Shown here one piece after another: positions 36,547 through 44,648 of a stretch of DNA of 64,000 nucleotides. The stretch comes from CAADGV01 sp040290295 (GTDB lineage: Bacteria; Bacteroidota; Ignavibacteria; UBA10030; UBA6906), in contig PSMW01000009.1 of NCBI GenBank assembly GCA_040290295.1, positions 1 to 64,000 of the forward strand, written 5' to 3'. The notes beneath the pieces are model-generated. The model saw only the letters and a program-made list of their open reading frames with translations, did no database searches and was not told the origin of the DNA. Every line of letters begins with the position of its first letter. Positions within the stretch are counted from its first letter, which is position 1. The position numbers and the translations under genes are program-made.

Positions 36547-36947
36547 AGCACGACTCTCGACATACGTCCGATGAATCCGTCAAGCGGGGGTTCGAAACTT
36601 CCGATGTGGACGCGAAGAGCGTTACCAAGGCGGGGATCGTCCTTTCTGCCGGACTGATGATCGCAGGCATTTTGTTCTCGTGGGCGCTGTACACGGTGTT
36701 CAAAGCATATGCACCGACGCCCGATGCTCCGCCGCGCACGCTCGTCCAACCCGATACCGCGTCGCTTCCGCCGCCGCCACGGCTGCAGGCAGATCCACAC
36801 ACGGCGCTCGTGCCGTTCGTCCGAGTGCAGGACTCGATCCTCGCAAGCTATGCATGGGTGAATAAGGATGCGGGAATTGCGCGCATTCCGATCGAGCGAG
36901 CGATGGAGTTGGTGGTGAAGAAGGGCTTGCCGGTTCAATCGCAGTAG
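36543..36947 (+). CDS. Small single-pass membrane protein of the act-cta operon
   Basis: 134 residues. A charged N-terminus, one membrane segment (about 30-53), a Pro-rich linker (ASLPPPPRLQADPHTALVPF), then a conserved-looking globular tail: DSILASYAWVNKDAGIARIPIERAMELVV. I recall similar small proteins between actF and sco genes in other alternative-complex-III operons, including the ILxSYxWVxxxxGIxRIPI tail, but know no assigned function. Coupling to actF by ATGA overlap and position before SCO1 suggest a role in assembly of, or linkage between, complex III and the oxidase (inference). Confidence 0.7.
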   Translation: MKHDSRHTSDESVKRGFETSDVDAKSVTKAGIVLSAGLMIAGILFSWALYTVFKAYAPTPDAPPRTLVQPDTASLPPPPRLQADPHTALVPFVRVQDSILASYAWVNKDAGIARIPIERAMELVVKKGLPVQSQ

Positions 36948-37036
36948 TGTGCAACCAACGACGTGAGCGAAGAAACATCGACAACACAAATCCTGTGTGA
37001 CAACGTGATGAAATTATTTCGAGAGGAGGGCATGCA

Positions 37037-37903
37037 ATGAGAACGAGCGCACGTATCTTTTGTTGGGTGACGTTGGTTCACTTCGCTTCGGCGCAGATGA
37101 TGGACCCAACGAAAGCTGCAGCGCGTGCATTCACAGAAGTCGGCATCGAACAACGACTCAACGAACAGATTCCGCTCGATCTGAAGTTTACCGACGAGCA
37201 AGGGAACGTTGTCGAGCTGGGCAAGTACTTCCATACCAAGCCGGTCATCATCTCATTGGTGTATTACCGTTGTCCGATGCTGTGCACGCAAATCTTGAAC
37301 GGCATGGTGCAAACTTTCAAGACGCTCACGTTCACTGCCGGGAAGGAGTTCGACGTCGTTACCGTCAGCATCGATCACCGCGAGACGCACGCCATGGCGG
37401 CAGACAAGAAAGAAACGTACGTGACCGAATACGCTCGCCCCGGCGTTGCTGAGGGGTGGCATTTCTTGGTGGGCGACTCACTCTCGATCGCCCAACTCGC
37501 CGATGCGGTTGGGTTCAAGTTTGTTTACGACGTTCCGACACAACAATTTGCTCATGCCAGCGGCATCATGGTGGCGACACCGCAAGGGAAACTTGCCCGT
37601 TATCTTTATGGCATCGAATACGGTGGAAGAGATTTGACGTTCTCGCTGATGGAGGCGGCAAAGGAGAAGATCGGTTCACCGGTGGACAAACTGCTCTTGC
37701 TGTGCTATCATTACGACCCCACAACCGGCAAGTACGGTATGGTGGTGGCGAATCTGCTCCGAGCCGGCGGTGCGTTGACCATGCTCATCGTCGGCGGTTA
37801 CATTTGGTACCACATCCGGCGGGAGCGAAGGAAGAGTACCGAAGGTCGAAGCCTCAAGTTCCAAGTACCAAGCTCCAAAGAAGTTCCAATATGTAAAAAG
37901 TAA
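37037..37903 (+). CDS. SCO1/SenC-family copper chaperone
   Basis: 288 residues. A signal sequence is followed by a thioredoxin-fold SCO domain with the copper-binding motif YYRCPMLCTQ (CxxxC) and the distal histidine in FAHASGIMVATPQG. A C-terminal membrane segment lies at about 240-258 (GALTMLIVGGYIWYHI). SCO proteins load copper into the CuA site of cytochrome oxidase, fitting the ctaC gene just downstream. GGAGG at 37025-37029 lies 7 nt before the ATG. Odd: the last ~16 residues (LKFQVPSSKEVP..) are encoded by a copy of the dispersed repeat also seen at 343-389, so the C-terminus has apparently been rewritten by repeat insertion. Confidence 0.9.
   Translation: MRTSARIFCWVTLVHFASAQMMDPTKAAARAFTEVGIEQRLNEQIPLDLKFTDEQGNVVELGKYFHTKPVIISLVYYRCPMLCTQILNGMVQTFKTLTFTAGKEFDVVTVSIDHRETHAMAADKKETYVTEYARPGVAEGWHFLVGDSLSIAQLADAVGFKFVYDVPTQQFAHASGIMVATPQGKLARYLYGIEYGGRDLTFSLMEAAKEKIGSPVDKLLLLCYHYDPTTGKYGMVVANLLRAGGALTMLIVGGYIWYHIRRERRKSTEGRSLKFQVPSSKEVPICKK
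37853..37889. repeat. Inverted copy of the TTGGAGCTTGG dispersed repeat, inside the SCO1 3' end
   Basis: The plus strand reads CCTCAAGTTCCAAGTACC.., the reverse complement of a TTGGAGCTTGGTACTTGG..CTTGAGG string closely matching 353-378. It overlaps the last codons of the SCO1 gene and runs toward the 92-bp spacer before ctaC. Confidence 0.65.
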
Positions 37904-37994
37904 ATCAGAACGGTTGTTTGGAGTTTGCGTTTCGAGAGTTCAAGGTTGTACTCCGAGATGTGGAGCGTAACAGCATTATCAATGATCATATTCC

Positions 37995-38936
37995 ATGTGG
38001 AGTTTTCCTCTCTTACCCGATAGTGCATCAACGATCGCAGACAAGATCGACGCGTTGTTTTATTTTCTTGTGGCCGTCAGCCTGTTCTTCAGCCTGGTCA
38101 TCACGATCGGGTTGGCATACTCGGCTGCGCGATTTCGGAAAGGCTCGCCCGCGTCGCGCAAAGGTGCGCTGAACGACTATCTGCCGTTGGAGTTGGCTTG
38201 GTCGCTTATTCCTCTCGCGATCGCTCTGTTCATCTTCGGCTGGTCGGCAAAGCTTTATCTTGACATGCGCGTGCCGCCGTCGAACGCGATGGAGGTGTAT
38301 GTTGTAGGCAAGCAATGGATGTGGAAGATTCAACATCCTGAAGGCAATCGTGAAATCAACGAGCTGCACATCCCGGTTGGTCGCCCTATGAAACTAATCA
38401 TGACGTCGCAGGATGTCATTCACAGTTTCTACATACCTGCATTTCGTGTGAAGCAAGACGTGCTTCCCGGACGATATACCACGCAATGGTTCCAAGCGAC
38501 CAAACCGGGCGAGTATCATCTGTTCTGTGCCGAGTATTGCGGCACATCCCATTCCGGCATGATCGGGAAAGTGATCGCCATGGAACCTGCTGAGTACGAG
38601 CAGTGGCTGATGGGTTCGAGTCGTGCAGGAATCGCCATGGCATCGTCGGGGAAGGAACTCTTCGATCGCTATGGCTGCCGAACATGCCATCGGCAGGATA
38701 GTGGACCGCGAGGACCTGCTCTCGACGGCTTGTGGGGAAAGCGGGTGCAACTCGCCGACGGAAAGACCGTCGTTGCCGATCAGGAGTACATACGCGAATC
38801 GATTCTCAATCCTGCGGCGAAAACCGTTGCTGGGTACCAGCAGTTGATGCCGAGTTACCGCAATCAACTGACGCAGGATCAAGTCAACCAACTGATCGAG
38901 TACATCCGGACGCTCGCACCGGTGCAAGAAAAGTAA
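37995..38936 (+). CDS. ctaC: Cytochrome c oxidase subunit II with fused cytochrome c (caa3 type)
   Basis: 313 residues. Two membrane segments (about 18-42 and 65-85). The cupredoxin domain has CuA ligands His143 (DVIHSF), Cys178, Cys182, His186 and Met189 (CAEYCGTSHSGM). A C-terminal cytochrome c domain has CRTCH (228-232). The fused haem marks a caa3 oxidase that can take electrons directly from alternative complex III. The copper ligands are complete, consistent with SCO1 next door. Short spacer before ctaD with AGGAG. Confidence 0.95.
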   Translation: MWSFPLLPDSASTIADKIDALFYFLVAVSLFFSLVITIGLAYSAARFRKGSPASRKGALNDYLPLELAWSLIPLAIALFIFGWSAKLYLDMRVPPSNAMEVYVVGKQWMWKIQHPEGNREINELHIPVGRPMKLIMTSQDVIHSFYIPAFRVKQDVLPGRYTTQWFQATKPGEYHLFCAEYCGTSHSGMIGKVIAMEPAEYEQWLMGSSRAGIAMASSGKELFDRYGCRTCHRQDSGPRGPALDGLWGKRVQLADGKTVVADQEYIRESILNPAAKTVAGYQQLMPSYRNQLTQDQVNQLIEYIRTLAPVQEK

Positions 38937-38947
38937 CAGGAGCTATC

Positions 38948-40576
38948 ATGGGCAAAGCAGAACATCACGCCGTTGTTGATCTTGACAACGATTATATTCA
39001 TGCAGGGTACGGCGTCAAGTCGTGGTTGCTCACCGTGGACCACAAGCGCATCGCCATTCTCTACCTCATCTCCATCACGATCTTCTTCTTTGTCGGAGGA
39101 TTCTTTGCATTTCTTCTGCGCTTGGAACTGATGACGCCGCAAGGCGATATCGTTTCCGCCGAGACGTACAACAAGCTCTTTACCATGCACGGTGTGGTGA
39201 TGATTTTCTTCTTCCTCATTCCTTCCATCCCTGCCGTGCTGGGGAACTTCCTGGTGCCCTTGATGATCGGGGCAAAGGATTTGGCATTCCCGAAGTTGAA
39301 TTTGTTGAGCTGGTATGTGTACAACATCGGCGGTATCTTTGCGCTTTATGCATTGGTGAATGGAGGCGTGGACACTGGTTGGACGTTCTACACACCGTAC
39401 AGCTCCACATACTCGCTATCGAATGTGGTGCCGGTGGTGATCGGCGCGTTCATTTTGGGTTTCTCATCCATTCTGACCGCGGTGAACTTCATCGTCACCA
39501 TTCACAAAATGCGTGCGCCGGGACTGACGTGGTTCAAGCTGCCGCTGTTTATCTGGGCAAGCTATGCGACGAGCATCATCACCGTTTTGGCAACGCCGGT
39601 CATCGCCATAACGCTCGCCCTGCTCGCGTTCGAACGGGTGATGGGCGTCGGCATCTTCGATCCTGCGCTCGGCGGCGATCCGATTCTCTTTCAACATCTC
39701 TTTTGGTTTTATTCTCATCCGGCAGTGTACATCATGATTCTGCCTTCGATGGGTGTGGTGAGTGAAGTGGTGAGCTGCTTCGCTCGCAAAAAGATCTTCG
39801 GCTACAAGTTCATGGCAGGCGCCATCATGGCGATTGCGATCTTCAGCTTTTTGGTGTGGGGACACCACATGTTCGTCAGCGGGCAATCGGTGTATGCAGG
39901 CTACGTCTTCTCGGCGTTGAGTTTCATGGTGGCGATTCCCTCGGCGATCAAGGTGTTCAACTGGACTGCTACATTGTACAAAGGCAACATCGAGTTTCGC
40001 ACACCCATTCTCTATGCGTTCGGCTTCATCGGCTTGTTCACGATCGGCGGGCTGACGGGCTTGTTCCTTGCTTCGCTCGCAACGAATGTCCATCTGACCG
40101 ATACGTACTTCGTGGTTGCGCATTTCCATTACATCATGGTCGGTGGGGCGGTGATGGGCTACTTGGGCGGTATCCACTACTGGTGGCCCAAGATGACCGG
40201 ACGCATGTACAACGAAGCGTGGGCAAAGTTTTCGGCGCTCATACTGTTCGTCGGTTTCAATCTGACGTTCTTCCCCCAGTTCATTCTGGGGTATCTCGGC
40301 ATGCCGCGTCGGTACTATATCTATCCGCCTGAGTTTCAAGTGCTGAACGTGCTCTCGACTGCCGGGTCGACCATCTTGGGGCTGGGCTACATCATCCCGA
40401 TGGTGTATCTACTCTGGTCGTTACGAAAAGAAAAAAATGTGGGTGCCAATCTGTGGGGCGCAACCGGCTTGGAGTGGACAACGCAGTCGCCGCCAACGAC
40501 GCACAACTTCGAAAAAATTCCCGTGGTGACGGGTGAACCCTACATGTATCATCAGGAGGCGAAAAGTGCCGCATAG
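38948..40576 (+). CDS. ctaD: Cytochrome c oxidase subunit I
   Basis: 542 residues, twelve membrane segments, haem-copper oxidase catalytic subunit. Key sites: MHGVVMIFFF (low-spin haem His), FWFYSHPAVYIMILPSMGVVSE with His257 and Tyr261 of the CuB site, WGHHMFVSG with the paired CuB histidines, and VAHFHYIMVGG with the haem a3 and a ligands. The helix VI motif is YSHPAV rather than HPEV, the signature of A2-type oxidases in which Tyr-Ser replaces the D-channel glutamate (family knowledge). ATG 38948 follows AGGAG (38938-38942); a longer in-frame opening upstream overlaps ctaC and is rejected. Confidence 0.96.
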   Translation: MGKAEHHAVVDLDNDYIHAGYGVKSWLLTVDHKRIAILYLISITIFFFVGGFFAFLLRLELMTPQGDIVSAETYNKLFTMHGVVMIFFFLIPSIPAVLGNFLVPLMIGAKDLAFPKLNLLSWYVYNIGGIFALYALVNGGVDTGWTFYTPYSSTYSLSNVVPVVIGAFILGFSSILTAVNFIVTIHKMRAPGLTWFKLPLFIWASYATSIITVLATPVIAITLALLAFERVMGVGIFDPALGGDPILFQHLFWFYSHPAVYIMILPSMGVVSEVVSCFARKKIFGYKFMAGAIMAIAIFSFLVWGHHMFVSGQSVYAGYVFSALSFMVAIPSAIKVFNWTATLYKGNIEFRTPILYAFGFIGLFTIGGLTGLFLASLATNVHLTDTYFVVAHFHYIMVGGAVMGYLGGIHYWWPKMTGRMYNEAWAKFSALILFVGFNLTFFPQFILGYLGMPRRYYIYPPEFQVLNVLSTAGSTILGLGYIIPMVYLLWSLRKEKNVGANLWGATGLEWTTQSPPTTHNFEKIPVVTGEPYMYHQEAKSAA

Positions 40577-41222
40577 TCCCGAAAGCGTGCAAGCCCGCGC
40601 TCACCACTTCGTCGATATGGAACAACAGCGTGAAGCAGGCACGCTGGGCATGTGGGCGTTCTTGGTCACCGAGATCATGTTCTTCGGCGGATTGTTTCTT
40701 GCGTATGCGATGTACCGGGCAATGTACCCGGAGGCGTTCGCCGCGGCGAGTCATCGTCTCAACATCATCCTCGGGGCTCTGAACACGGGTGTCCTGATTT
40801 GCAGTAGCCTCACGATGGTCCTCGCCGTGCGGAGCGCTCAGCTCGGCGAAGTGAAGGCGTTGAAGCGCTATCTCGTCGCAACGATCGTTCTCGGATCGGC
40901 TTTCCTTGTGGTGAAAGCATTTGAGTACTCGCACAAGATTCATGAGCATCTCGTGCCGGGAGCATCGTTTCACTTCGAAGGCCCCTACGGACAGCACGCA
41001 GAGATTTTCTTCTCCTTGTATTTTATGATGACGGGCCTGCATGCATTGCATATGATCATCGGTATCGGCGTGTTGCTCGTGTTGTTGTACATGGCGCAGC
41101 GAGGTCGATTCACTGCCGAATACTATTCGCCGGTCGATATTGCAGGTTTGTATTGGCACTTCGTGGACATCGTCTGGATCTATTTGTTCCCACTGTTGTA
41201 TCTGATCGGGAGGGATACGTAA
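40566..41222 (+). CDS. ctaE: Cytochrome c oxidase subunit III
   Basis: 218 residues with five predicted membrane segments, a shorter subunit III of the caa3 type: GTLGMWAFLVTEIMFFGGLF, HIILGALNTGVL-like stretch, MMTGLHALHMIIGIGVLL and DIAGLYWHFVDIVWIYLFPLLYL. GTG 40566 is chosen because AGGAGG (40554-40559) lies 6 nt upstream, and the gene overlaps the end of ctaD by 11 nt. Structural subunit stabilising subunit I. Confidence 0.94.
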   Translation: MPHSPESVQARAHHFVDMEQQREAGTLGMWAFLVTEIMFFGGLFLAYAMYRAMYPEAFAAASHRLNIILGALNTGVLICSSLTMVLAVRSAQLGEVKALKRYLVATIVLGSAFLVVKAFEYSHKIHEHLVPGASFHFEGPYGQHAEIFFSLYFMMTGLHALHMIIGIGVLLVLLYMAQRGRFTAEYYSPVDIAGLYWHFVDIVWIYLFPLLYLIGRDT

Positions 41223-41223
41223 C

Positions 41224-41499
41224 GTGTCGCAACACGTCATTCCACAGAAAGTCTATTATCTCGTCTTCGTTACACTGATTCTGCTGACACTGGTAACGGT
41301 GGACGTAGCATTCTACAACTTGGGGTTCTTGAGTCTTTTCATCGCGTTGGGGATCGCAACGGTGAAAGCAACGATCGTCGCGATGTACTTTATGCACCTG
41401 CGCTACAATCTGAAACTCACGTGGCTCTTCGCGGGTGCGGGATTGCTGTGGCTCTTCATCATGTTCGTTCTCACCATCGCCGACTACGTGACGCGATGA
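41224..41499 (+). CDS. ctaF: Cytochrome c oxidase subunit IV (caa3/CtaF-like)
   Basis: 91 residues, three membrane segments (YLVFVTLILLTLVTVDVAF, LFIALGIATVKATIVAMYFM, WLFAGAGLLWLFIMFVLTIA) with the family motif KATIVAMYFMHLR. It starts with GTG 1 nt after the ctaE stop and closes the act-cta operon. Confidence 0.92.
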   Translation: MSQHVIPQKVYYLVFVTLILLTLVTVDVAFYNLGFLSLFIALGIATVKATIVAMYFMHLRYNLKLTWLFAGAGLLWLFIMFVLTIADYVTR

Positions 41500-41590
41500 G
41501 GTGCGGTGGACACCGCCGGTATGCGATCGCCGCTCGGAGTTGTCCGTGACCGCTCACGCCGAATATATGACACGACAAGCAGGTGGTGTT

Positions 41591-42379
41591 ATGACACGAC
41601 TCATGCTCATCGTTATAGGGATGGTGGCGTTGGCAAGTTGCACGAAGCGACAGCCGCACGTTTCGGAGCGCACCATCATTGATCTCACCTATGCATTCGA
41701 CAGCACGACGATCTATTGGCCCACGGAGAAAGGCTTCCGGTTCGAGAAAGGATTCGAAGGCATTACGCCGGGCGGATATTTTTACAGTGCCAACAGTTTT
41801 GCTGCACCTGAGCACGGCGGCACGCACATCGATGCACCCATCCATTTTGCGGAGGGCAAGCACACGGCCGATGCGATTCCCGTCGAGCAGCTCGTTGCCC
41901 GTGGCGTTTTGATCGACGTCTCGAAGAAGTGTGCTGCGAATCGAGACTACCAAGTACAGATCGAGGATTTCGTGGAGTGGGAGCGCAACCATGGAGAGTT
42001 GCCAAAGGGATGCATCGTGCTGATGCGGACCGGCTTCGGTACATTTTGGCCCGATCGTGTGGCGTACATGGGGACGGATGAACGAGGACAGGACGCGGTG
42101 GAGAAACTTCACTTTCCCGGCTTGCATCCCGAAACTGCAAAGTGGTTGGTCAGCAGTCGCTCGATCAAAGCGATTGGGTTGGACACACCGAGTATCGACT
42201 ACGGACAATCGACACAGTTCGAAAGTCATGTCACGCTCTTTGTTGCCAACATTCCTGCTTTCGAAAATGTGGCTCATCTCGATCGTCTTCCCGCGACGGG
42301 ATTCACCATCGTCGCCCTCCCGATGAAGATCAACCGCGGTAGCGGTGCTCCACTGCGCATCATTGCGATCATGGATTGA
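41591..42379 (+). CDS. Cyclase-family lipoprotein (kynurenine formamidase-like metal hydrolase)
   Basis: 262 residues. A lipoprotein signal (MLIVIGMVALASC) is followed by a cyclase/KynB-family domain (PF04199): DLTYAFDSTTIYWP, the metal-binding motif HGGTHIDAPIHF (HxxxHxD) and a later GLDTPSIDYG. Family members are zinc or manganese hydrolases such as arylformamidase and isatin hydrolase; most are cytoplasmic, so a lipid-anchored periplasmic version is somewhat unusual. An alternative ATG at 41567 lies in a short direct repeat (ATGACACGAC at 41567 and 41591). About 90 nt after the oxidase operon and possibly read through from it. Substrate unknown. Confidence 0.85.
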   Translation: MTRLMLIVIGMVALASCTKRQPHVSERTIIDLTYAFDSTTIYWPTEKGFRFEKGFEGITPGGYFYSANSFAAPEHGGTHIDAPIHFAEGKHTADAIPVEQLVARGVLIDVSKKCAANRDYQVQIEDFVEWERNHGELPKGCIVLMRTGFGTFWPDRVAYMGTDERGQDAVEKLHFPGLHPETAKWLVSSRSIKAIGLDTPSIDYGQSTQFESHVTLFVANIPAFENVAHLDRLPATGFTIVALPMKINRGSGAPLRIIAIMD

Positions 42380-42471
42380 TTCCCTCTTCCTCCTTCTCTG
42401 CTGCCGTTCCAACTCAGTGATTGCTTTCGTATATTGGCAGTGCCATTTCTTGCAACCACGATACACGTCCC

Positions 42472-43872
42472 ATGATCGTCATGAAGTTTGGCGGCACGTC
42501 GAATGAAGATGCCGCCGCAATGCGCAATGTGATTCGTCTGGTCAAAGAGCACGTCTCCTACCAACCTGTGGTCGTCATCTCGGCGATCGCCCGCGCCACC
42601 AACGAACTCGAGCTTACTGCGCGCACAGCCGCTACCGGCAAGGAGGAAGAGGCGGTCGGGATCGTCACGCGTCTGTTCGAACGACACAACACGATCCTGG
42701 ATGCTCTTCTCAACGAGCGTTCGCGTGCGGCAGAGCTTGAGGACATCTTCTATCGCCACCTTCTCGACATCACGACCATCATCAAGGGCATTGCGATCCT
42801 CCGTGAACTCACTCCACGCACGATGGATGCTCTCTGTTCGTACGGCGAACGTCTTTCGAGTCGCATTATCGCGGCGGGGTTGCAAGAAGCGGGCGTCGAA
42901 GCGGTATGGATCGATGCGAGCGAGTTCATGATCACCGATGACAATTTCGGTCGCGCACAGCCCGTGATGGCATTGGTGGCGGACAATTTGGAAAAGAAAG
43001 TTCGCCCCCTCCTGCACGCCGGGAAGGTGCCCGTTACACAAGGATATATCGGCGTAACACGCAACGGCGAGTACACAACGATGGGAAGAGAAAGTTCGGA
43101 CTATTCCGCTTCCATCATCGGCGGAGCGATGAACGCCGAGCGGGTGCAAATCTGGACCGACGTCGATGGGATTCTCACGGCCGATCCGCGTGTCGTTCGT
43201 GCAGCGAAAAAGTTGAAACGCTTGTCCTTCGAAGAAGCATTCGAGCTTTCGTATTTCGGCGCTAAAGTCCTGCATCCCCGCACCATGTTGCCCGTGATCG
43301 AAAAGAACATCCCTGTGCAGATTCTCAACTCGAAGCGTAGCGGAACCGGCACGCTGGTGGATTTTCACGCAACGGGTACGAACGACGCCGAGGCGATCGT
43401 GAAGTCGATCGCACACAAACAACGGATCGCAGTGGTTGCTCTGTCACCGCACCGCAGGTTCAGTCAGTATGTTTTTTGGGAAGAGGTGTTCAACGTGTTG
43501 ACGGGCTATGGCATCACCACGGGTATCACGGCCGCATCGGAGTACTCGCTTGCGTTTTCGATGGACTCGGGTCTGCTGACGCAGGGCTTGGTGCACGAGT
43601 TGGAACGGTTCGGGCGTGTGGAGGTGCTGCACGAGAAGGGAAGCATTTGCTTGGTCGGGAAGGGGTTACGTCGTTCGGCGAACATGCTCCCGCGCGTGTT
43701 CAAAGCGCTGGCAGGGATTGCCGTGGCAATGGTTTCTTTCGGCGCTTCGGATCTGAACATCACGCTGGTGTTGGATGGGGATCGGCTGCATGATGCGGTC
43801 AACCGGCTGCATGCCGAATTCTTCGAAGAGGTAACCTTACCGGACATCTGCGAGGAGGTTCCGCCCGCGTGA
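42472..43872 (+). CDS. lysC: Aspartate kinase
   Basis: 466 residues. The N-terminal amino-acid kinase domain has VMKFGGTSNEDAAAM, GYIGVTRNGEYTTMGRESSDYSASIIG and WTDVDGILTADPRVV. Two ACT domains occupy about 300-460 (VVALSPHRRFSQYVFWEEVFN; AVAMVSFGASDLNITLVLD), the usual sites for lysine or threonine feedback. It catalyses phosphorylation of aspartate, the first step to lysine, threonine and methionine. Starts earlier in the frame are possible, but ATG 42472 gives the canonical N-terminus. A TATATTGG element at 42430-42437 may be the -7 box. The stop overlaps the nth start (GTGA). Confidence 0.94.
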   Translation: MIVMKFGGTSNEDAAAMRNVIRLVKEHVSYQPVVVISAIARATNELELTARTAATGKEEEAVGIVTRLFERHNTILDALLNERSRAAELEDIFYRHLLDITTIIKGIAILRELTPRTMDALCSYGERLSSRIIAAGLQEAGVEAVWIDASEFMITDDNFGRAQPVMALVADNLEKKVRPLLHAGKVPVTQGYIGVTRNGEYTTMGRESSDYSASIIGGAMNAERVQIWTDVDGILTADPRVVRAAKKLKRLSFEEAFELSYFGAKVLHPRTMLPVIEKNIPVQILNSKRSGTGTLVDFHATGTNDAEAIVKSIAHKQRIAVVALSPHRRFSQYVFWEEVFNVLTGYGITTGITAASEYSLAFSMDSGLLTQGLVHELERFGRVEVLHEKGSICLVGKGLRRSANMLPRVFKALAGIAVAMVSFGASDLNITLVLDGDRLHDAVNRLHAEFFEEVTLPDICEEVPPA

Positions 43873-44648
43873 GCACCCCTCGGCAACGCTCCCGCACAGA
43901 GGCCGCACGCCGCGTTCGTGTCAAGAGCAGAGTGCTGCGTGTCGCGAAGCAGTTAGAGAATTTTCTCGGCGTGCCGCGCCAAACTCATCCGCTGCCACCG
44001 CCGCTCGACATGTTGATTGCCACCATCCTCTCGCAAAACACCAACGACAAGAATAGCTACCGCGCGTACACGGAACTGCGCAAACGTTTCACCGGATGGG
44101 ATGAGGTTGCGCGCGCTCCACTCCATCGACTCAAAGCGGCGATCGTCTCGGGGGGGATGGCGAATCAAAAAGCCGCTCGCATCAAAGAGATTCTCGCGAC
44201 TATCAAACAGCGCTACGGTGCATACGACCTTTCCTCGCTCGCCCACAAATCGAATGAAGCGGTCATCGAAGAGCTTGTTCGCTTCAACGGCGTTGGACTG
44301 AAAACCGCGTCGTGCGTTCTTCTCTTCTCGCTTGGGAGAGATGTCTTTCCCGTGGATACCCATGTTCATCGTATCTGCAACCGTCTCGGCTTTGTCAATG
44401 ACTCGCGTACTCCGGAAGCGACTTTTGAGATGATGAAGCCGCTCATCCCGAAGGGGAGAGGATATTCGTTCCATACGAATCTGATTCGTTTCGGGAGAAT
44501 GGTCTGTCGCTCCTCCCAGCCGCGCTGCCATCTCTGTCCGCTCTTCGATAAATGCCGCTACGAAGGGAAATCAGCCCGACGCAAGCAAACGGCTCCAACG
44601 GCTTCGGGTGCCGAGCACAGCTTCATGTTGCTGGACAACGTGCGATGA
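43869..44648 (+). CDS. nth: Endonuclease III-family DNA glycosylase
   Basis: 259 residues. HhH-GPD superfamily: PLDMLIATILSQNTNDKNSYRAY, the helix-hairpin-helix LVRFNGVGLKTASCVLLF with catalytic Lys, and VDTHVHRICNRLG with catalytic Asp. The C-terminus has the [4Fe-4S] loop Cx6Cx2Cx5C (CRSSQPRCHLCPLFDKC). It removes oxidised pyrimidines and cleaves at abasic sites. GTG 43869 overlaps the lysC stop, and the gene overlaps the next by ATGA, so lysC, nth and the glycosyltransferase form one transcript. The C-terminal ~25 residues after the cluster are extra. Confidence 0.92.
   Translation: MSTPRQRSRTEAARRVRVKSRVLRVAKQLENFLGVPRQTHPLPPPLDMLIATILSQNTNDKNSYRAYTELRKRFTGWDEVARAPLHRLKAAIVSGGMANQKAARIKEILATIKQRYGAYDLSSLAHKSNEAVIEELVRFNGVGLKTASCVLLFSLGRDVFPVDTHVHRICNRLGFVNDSRTPEATFEMMKPLIPKGRGYSFHTNLIRFGRMVCRSSQPRCHLCPLFDKCRYEGKSARRKQTAPTASGAEHSFMLLDNVR

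Noticed and set aside
42421..42471. Sigma-54 promoter upstream of lysC (TTGGCA...TTGC)
   Set aside because: The distance between GG and GC is 14 instead of 10 bases; the TGGCAGTGCCA palindrome alone is weak evidence.
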